Shown here one piece after another: positions 40,709 through 42,911 of a DNA stretch of 42,911 nucleotides (its first letter is position 1; the number at the start of each line of letters is the position of its first letter). The notes beneath the pieces were generated by a model. It saw only the letters and a list, made by a program, of their open reading frames with translations. It was not told where the DNA came from and made no database searches. The position numbers were made by a program, and so were the translations under genes. Source of the stretch: Phycisphaerae bacterium (GTDB taxonomy: Bacteria; Planctomycetota; Phycisphaerae; UBA1845); assembly GCA_029260235.1 (NCBI GenBank), contig JAJDDP010000086.1:1-42911 (forward strand). The letters are read 5' to 3'.

Positions 40709-40736
40709 AGTATGCGAGAGGCTGGTGTCCAGTCAA
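40709..40736 (-). promoter_or_regulatory. Candidate promoter of the beta-propeller lipoprotein gene
   Basis: On the minus strand TTGACT (40731-40736), a 16-nt spacer, CATACT (40709-40714), leaving a leader of about 60 nt. The gene is also 186 nt downstream of accA on the same strand, so read-through is possible. Confidence 0.4.
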
Positions 40737-40829
40737 CCGTGATCGACGTTTTTCGACACGCCTGGACGAAGGGATTGGAAGTCGTAGGGGGGCAAGCAAG
40801 TGCAGTGTGGTTGCCGGAGAAAGTCGATC

Positions 40830-41957
40830 CTACGGGCGGGGAGCAGGCGTAGCCGTACGGTCTAAGCGGGCAACGCGGTTGGCGGTAGCTGAACGGTTGG
40901 TTCCGCTCGATGGACTTGTCGCCCTCGTAACGCGGATCTTCTTCTTGCCTTGGCAAGTCTCGAAGTAACTGCCTGCGTTTCGAAGTCGCTCGTAGCGTCG
41001 CTTCACCAGCGTCGGCACCTTTCGGCGCTTCAAGTCGCGCAACGACTCAGCCAGGAATTGTTCCAAATTGGCGGATGCCTCGGCCGGGTTGCGATGGGCG
41101 CCGCCGAGAGGTTCTGGAATGACGGTGTCGATGATGCCCAGCTTCTTGAGCTCCTTGGACGTCAGCTTCAACGACTCAGCCGCACGCTTTCGCTGCTCGC
41201 CGGTCTTGAACAGGATCGCAGCACAACCCTCGGGGGAAATCACCGAGTAGAATGAGTGCTCGAACATGGCTACCCGATCCGCTACGCCGATGCCCAGTGC
41301 TCCACCTGATCCGCCCTCGCCGATCACGGCACAGACAATGGGGGTTTGCAGGCGGGACATCTCCATCAGGTTGACAGCGATAGCTTGGGAAATACCGCGT
41401 TCCTCAGAACCGATGCCTGGATAGGCTCCTTGCGTATCCACCAAGCACACTACCGGCAGATTGTATTTGGCGGCCAATTTCATGCGCATCATGGCTTTGC
41501 GGTAGCCTTCAGGATGGGCGCAGCCAAAATTGCAGGCGATTCGTTCTTTCGTATCTTTGCCCTTGTTATGGCCCACGAGCATGACCCGATGCCCTGCGAT
41601 TCGGCCAAAGCCAGTCATAATAGCCGGGTCGTCGCCGAAGGTACGGTCGCCATGCAATTCGCAGAAATCCTGCACGACCGTCTGGATGTAATCGGTGATC
41701 AGCGGGCGCTTGGGATGCCGGGCTACGAGAACCGTCTCCCAAGGAGTCAAGTTAGAGTAGAGCCGCTTGGTTCGTGTCCTCAAGCGGGTTCTCTGGCTAC
41801 GGATTTCGGCTGAGAGATCACCCCGTGATTCGCCTTGCTCGCGCTCCAGCTGTTGTATGTCCTGGTGGATTCGCTGCAATGGTTTTTCAAACTCCAAGTA
41901 GGCGCCGGTGAATCCGACCAGTGCATCTACCGGGTTTGTGGCTGCTGCTCGCGTCAT
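40830..41957 (-). CDS. accA: Acetyl-CoA carboxylase carboxyltransferase subunit alpha
   Basis: AccA with AccD transfers the carboxyl group from biotin-carboxyl carrier protein to acetyl-CoA, giving malonyl-CoA, the first step of fatty acid synthesis. The 375-residue form carries the N-terminal helical region (LEFEKPLQRIHQDIQQLE), the HPKRPLITDYI and CELHGDRTFGDDPAI blocks, the VVCLVDTQGAYPGIGSEERG motif and the VIGEGGSGGALGIGVADRV oxyanion region. The ATG at 41957 has AAGG 8 nt upstream; the frame extends to 42035 but the extra residues do not match the family. AccA usually ends near 320 residues; here about 50 basic residues (KKKIRVTR, then Ser/Thr/Arg/Pro-rich) follow. accD is not in the window. 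Confidence 0.95.
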   Translation of the reverse strand: MTRAAATNPVDALVGFTGAYLEFEKPLQRIHQDIQQLEREQGESRGDLSAEIRSQRTRLRTRTKRLYSNLTPWETVLVARHPKRPLITDYIQTVVQDFCELHGDRTFGDDPAIMTGFGRIAGHRVMLVGHNKGKDTKERIACNFGCAHPEGYRKAMMRMKLAAKYNLPVVCLVDTQGAYPGIGSEERGISQAIAVNLMEMSRLQTPIVCAVIGEGGSGGALGIGVADRVAMFEHSFYSVISPEGCAAILFKTGEQRKRAAESLKLTSKELKKLGIIDTVIPEPLGGAHRNPAEASANLEQFLAESLRDLKRRKVPTLVKRRYERLRNAGSYFETCQGKKKIRVTRATSPSSGTNRSATANRVARLDRTATPAPRP

Positions 41958-42042
41958 GATGATACCTTCGTTGCTCTGTTCACTGGGGAGGAACCTAAGA
42001 CTAATGGCAGCCGCGCCGCTGCCCACCTTCGGCAAGGGCTAA

Positions 42043-42070
42043 AGGATAACCGCATTCTTGGCGTCGGCAA
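42043..42070 (-). promoter_or_regulatory. Candidate accA promoter
   Basis: On the minus strand TTGCCG (42065-42070), a 16-nt spacer, TATCCT (42043-42048), about 80 nt before the accA ATG. Both boxes are 4 of 6. Confidence 0.35.
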
Positions 42071-42303
42071 TTGAAAAATTGGTGCTCTTCGACTAGGCCC
42101 ACCTCAATATGTCAGTGTACCACGGCACCCCGAGCCGGTGATACAGTATTTCTGCGGTAAGAACTCCCTCACCGCGTTCAAGAAAGCAGAGGATTGGCCA
42201 GGAATCCGGTAATACGCCCAATTCAGGCCAACGGCTGGCAGCCCCCATCAATCAAACGTATACTGAGCGCCCACCTAACGGTTGCAGTCACGGGCCAACA
42301 GAA
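42071..42303. other. Intergenic region between accA and the carboxypeptidase Q-like gene
   Basis: No gene seen. A plus-strand open frame (42194-42454) overlaps the start of the carboxypeptidase gene and has no features of a protein. A possible CTGGCA-N18-TATACT pair (42235-42264) could be a second plus-strand promoter. Confidence 0.4.
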
Positions 42304-42331
42304 TTGGGCGGCTTCTCGACGTCCGTATAGG
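42304..42331 (+). promoter_or_regulatory. Candidate promoter of the M28 peptidase gene
   Basis: TTGGGC (42304-42309), a 16-nt spacer, TATAGG (42326-42331), 37 nt before the ATG. Moderate match only. Confidence 0.3.
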
Positions 42332-42368
42332 CCAATAGCGCAGATTCAGATCACTGAGGACCGATTCC

Positions 42369-42911
42369 ATGACCAGCCGCTCCATATTTCTGGCCTCAAT
42401 TGTTGCCTGCTCGATCAATTCAGCAGCCCGTTTCGCACAGGCTGGGAAGCTTGATGACGAATATCGGACGACGACAGACCAGATCATAGATGCCGCCCTG
42501 CAGAGCAACACTGGCTTCGAGAAGCTGGAAGAACTGTGCTACCAAGTGGGCCATCGATTGAGTGGCTCGGAGGGTTTGGAAAGAGCCATCGTCTGGGCCA
42601 TTCGAACCATGGAGGCTGATGGCCAAGAAAACGCCCATGCCGAAAAGGTCATGGTTCCCAAATGGGTTCGCGGGGCTGAATCGTTGACCATGGTTTCTCC
42701 GCTGAAGCAATCGCTGGCTATGCTGGGGTTGGGCGGCTCAGTGAGCACTCCTCCCGGAGGGATCACCGCAACCGTCGTAGCCGTGGCGGACGAGCAGGAG
42801 CTAGAGTCTCTGGGTAGCGGGGCTGCCGGCAAGATCGTGCTCTTCAAGAACGCCATGCCGCCGTACGATCCCAACAAAGGCTCGGGCTATGGCACGACGG
42901 TTCGATTCCGA
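42369..42911 (+). CDS. M28 family peptidase, carboxypeptidase Q-like (partial, runs off the right edge)
   Basis: The first 181 codons of a secreted zinc peptidase. ATG 42369 has GAGG about 10 nt upstream. The protein begins with a signal peptide (hydrophobic IFLASIVACSINSAARF, probable cleavage near FAQA/G). Then come the phrases LEELCYQVGHRLSGSEGLER and PKWVRGAESLTMVSP, characteristic of the start of the plasma glutamate carboxypeptidase (carboxypeptidase Q) group. The following segment is the PA-type insert (ATVVAVADEQELESLGSGAA). The zinc-binding peptidase core lies beyond the window. Likely role: hydrolysis of dipeptides or C-terminal residues in the periplasm. Confidence 0.88.
   Translation, partial: MTSRSIFLASIVACSINSAARFAQAGKLDDEYRTTTDQIIDAALQSNTGFEKLEELCYQVGHRLSGSEGLERAIVWAIRTMEADGQENAHAEKVMVPKWVRGAESLTMVSPLKQSLAMLGLGGSVSTPPGGITATVVAVADEQELESLGSGAAGKIVLFKNAMPPYDPNKGSGYGTTVRFR

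Noticed and set aside
42194-42454. Plus-strand 86-residue frame before the M28 peptidase
   Set aside because: It overlaps the peptidase start in another frame and has no motif.
1-42911. CRISPR arrays, tRNA or rRNA genes, insertion sequences, prophage
   Set aside because: No direct repeats with regular spacers, no tRNA-like TTCRANNC context with acceptor stem, no transposase or integrase reading frame was found by eye.

Overview
The window looks like chromosomal DNA of a Gram-negative, probably planctomycete-like bacterium. It encodes LpxD (lipid A synthesis), several lipoprotein and Sec-type signal peptides, and small membrane proteins ending in a C-terminal zinc ribbon of the CGYNLTG...CPECG type, which I associate with Phycisphaerae-like Planctomycetota. 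The phylum is an inference, since no rRNA or tRNA gene was found. No insertion sequence, phage gene, CRISPR array or integrase was seen, and coding density is high.

Layout: (1) 1-5665, plus strand: an acidic repeat lipoprotein, a zinc-ribbon protein overlapping a secreted glycosidase-like protein, and lpxD behind a good promoter. (2) 5669-12757, minus strand: a small heat-shock protein and Lon (4-nt overlap), then RlmN, two multi-pass membrane proteins (one Yip1-like with zinc ribbons) and a TIM-barrel sugar epimerase. (3) 12975-15979, plus: panB, a DUF151/bifunctional nuclease protein and a GHMP kinase of the arabinokinase type with a degenerate phosphate-binding loop. (4) 16009-19945, minus: a tight four-gene operon of inositol-3-phosphate synthase, sugar-phosphate epimerase, EboC-like UbiA prenyltransferase and alpha/beta hydrolase. 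(5) 19995-28411, mostly plus: moaA, a TPR protein (minus), a coiled-coil membrane protein, a PilT-type ATPase, a polytopic GT-C-like protein, a methyltransferase and an NhaC antiporter. (6) 28401-36135: a flavoprotein/NapH-like iron-sulfur membrane fusion (minus), pepT (plus), a zinc-ribbon membrane protein (plus), mutS2 without Smr (minus) and an HtrA protease (plus). (7) 36243-38027, plus: an RbfA-like protein translationally coupled to an RtcB RNA ligase behind a long structured leader. (8) 38163-42911: a beta-propeller lipoprotein and accA (minus), and the start of an M28 carboxypeptidase Q-like gene (plus).

The two best candidates for an undescribed system are the RbfA-like/RtcB pair and the inositol-synthase/epimerase/UbiA/hydrolase operon. 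The first combines a 30S maturation-factor fold with an RNA ligase, and suggests ribosomal RNA repair or maturation. Its leader has a palindrome inside the promoter spacer, a micro-ORF with a consensus ribosome binding site, and a 12-bp hairpin abutting the rbfA-like ribosome binding site. The second resembles an ebo-type pathway in which an inositol synthase takes the place of the usual sugar-phosphate cyclase, and suggests a prenylated cyclitol product. Other oddities are a flavoprotein whose third FAD motif sits at the N-terminus (apparent circular permutation), the disabled-looking GHMP kinase, and -10 boxes placed 6-7 nt before start codons that suggest leaderless transcripts.

All functional calls come from reading motifs and from remembered family features. 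No database search was possible.
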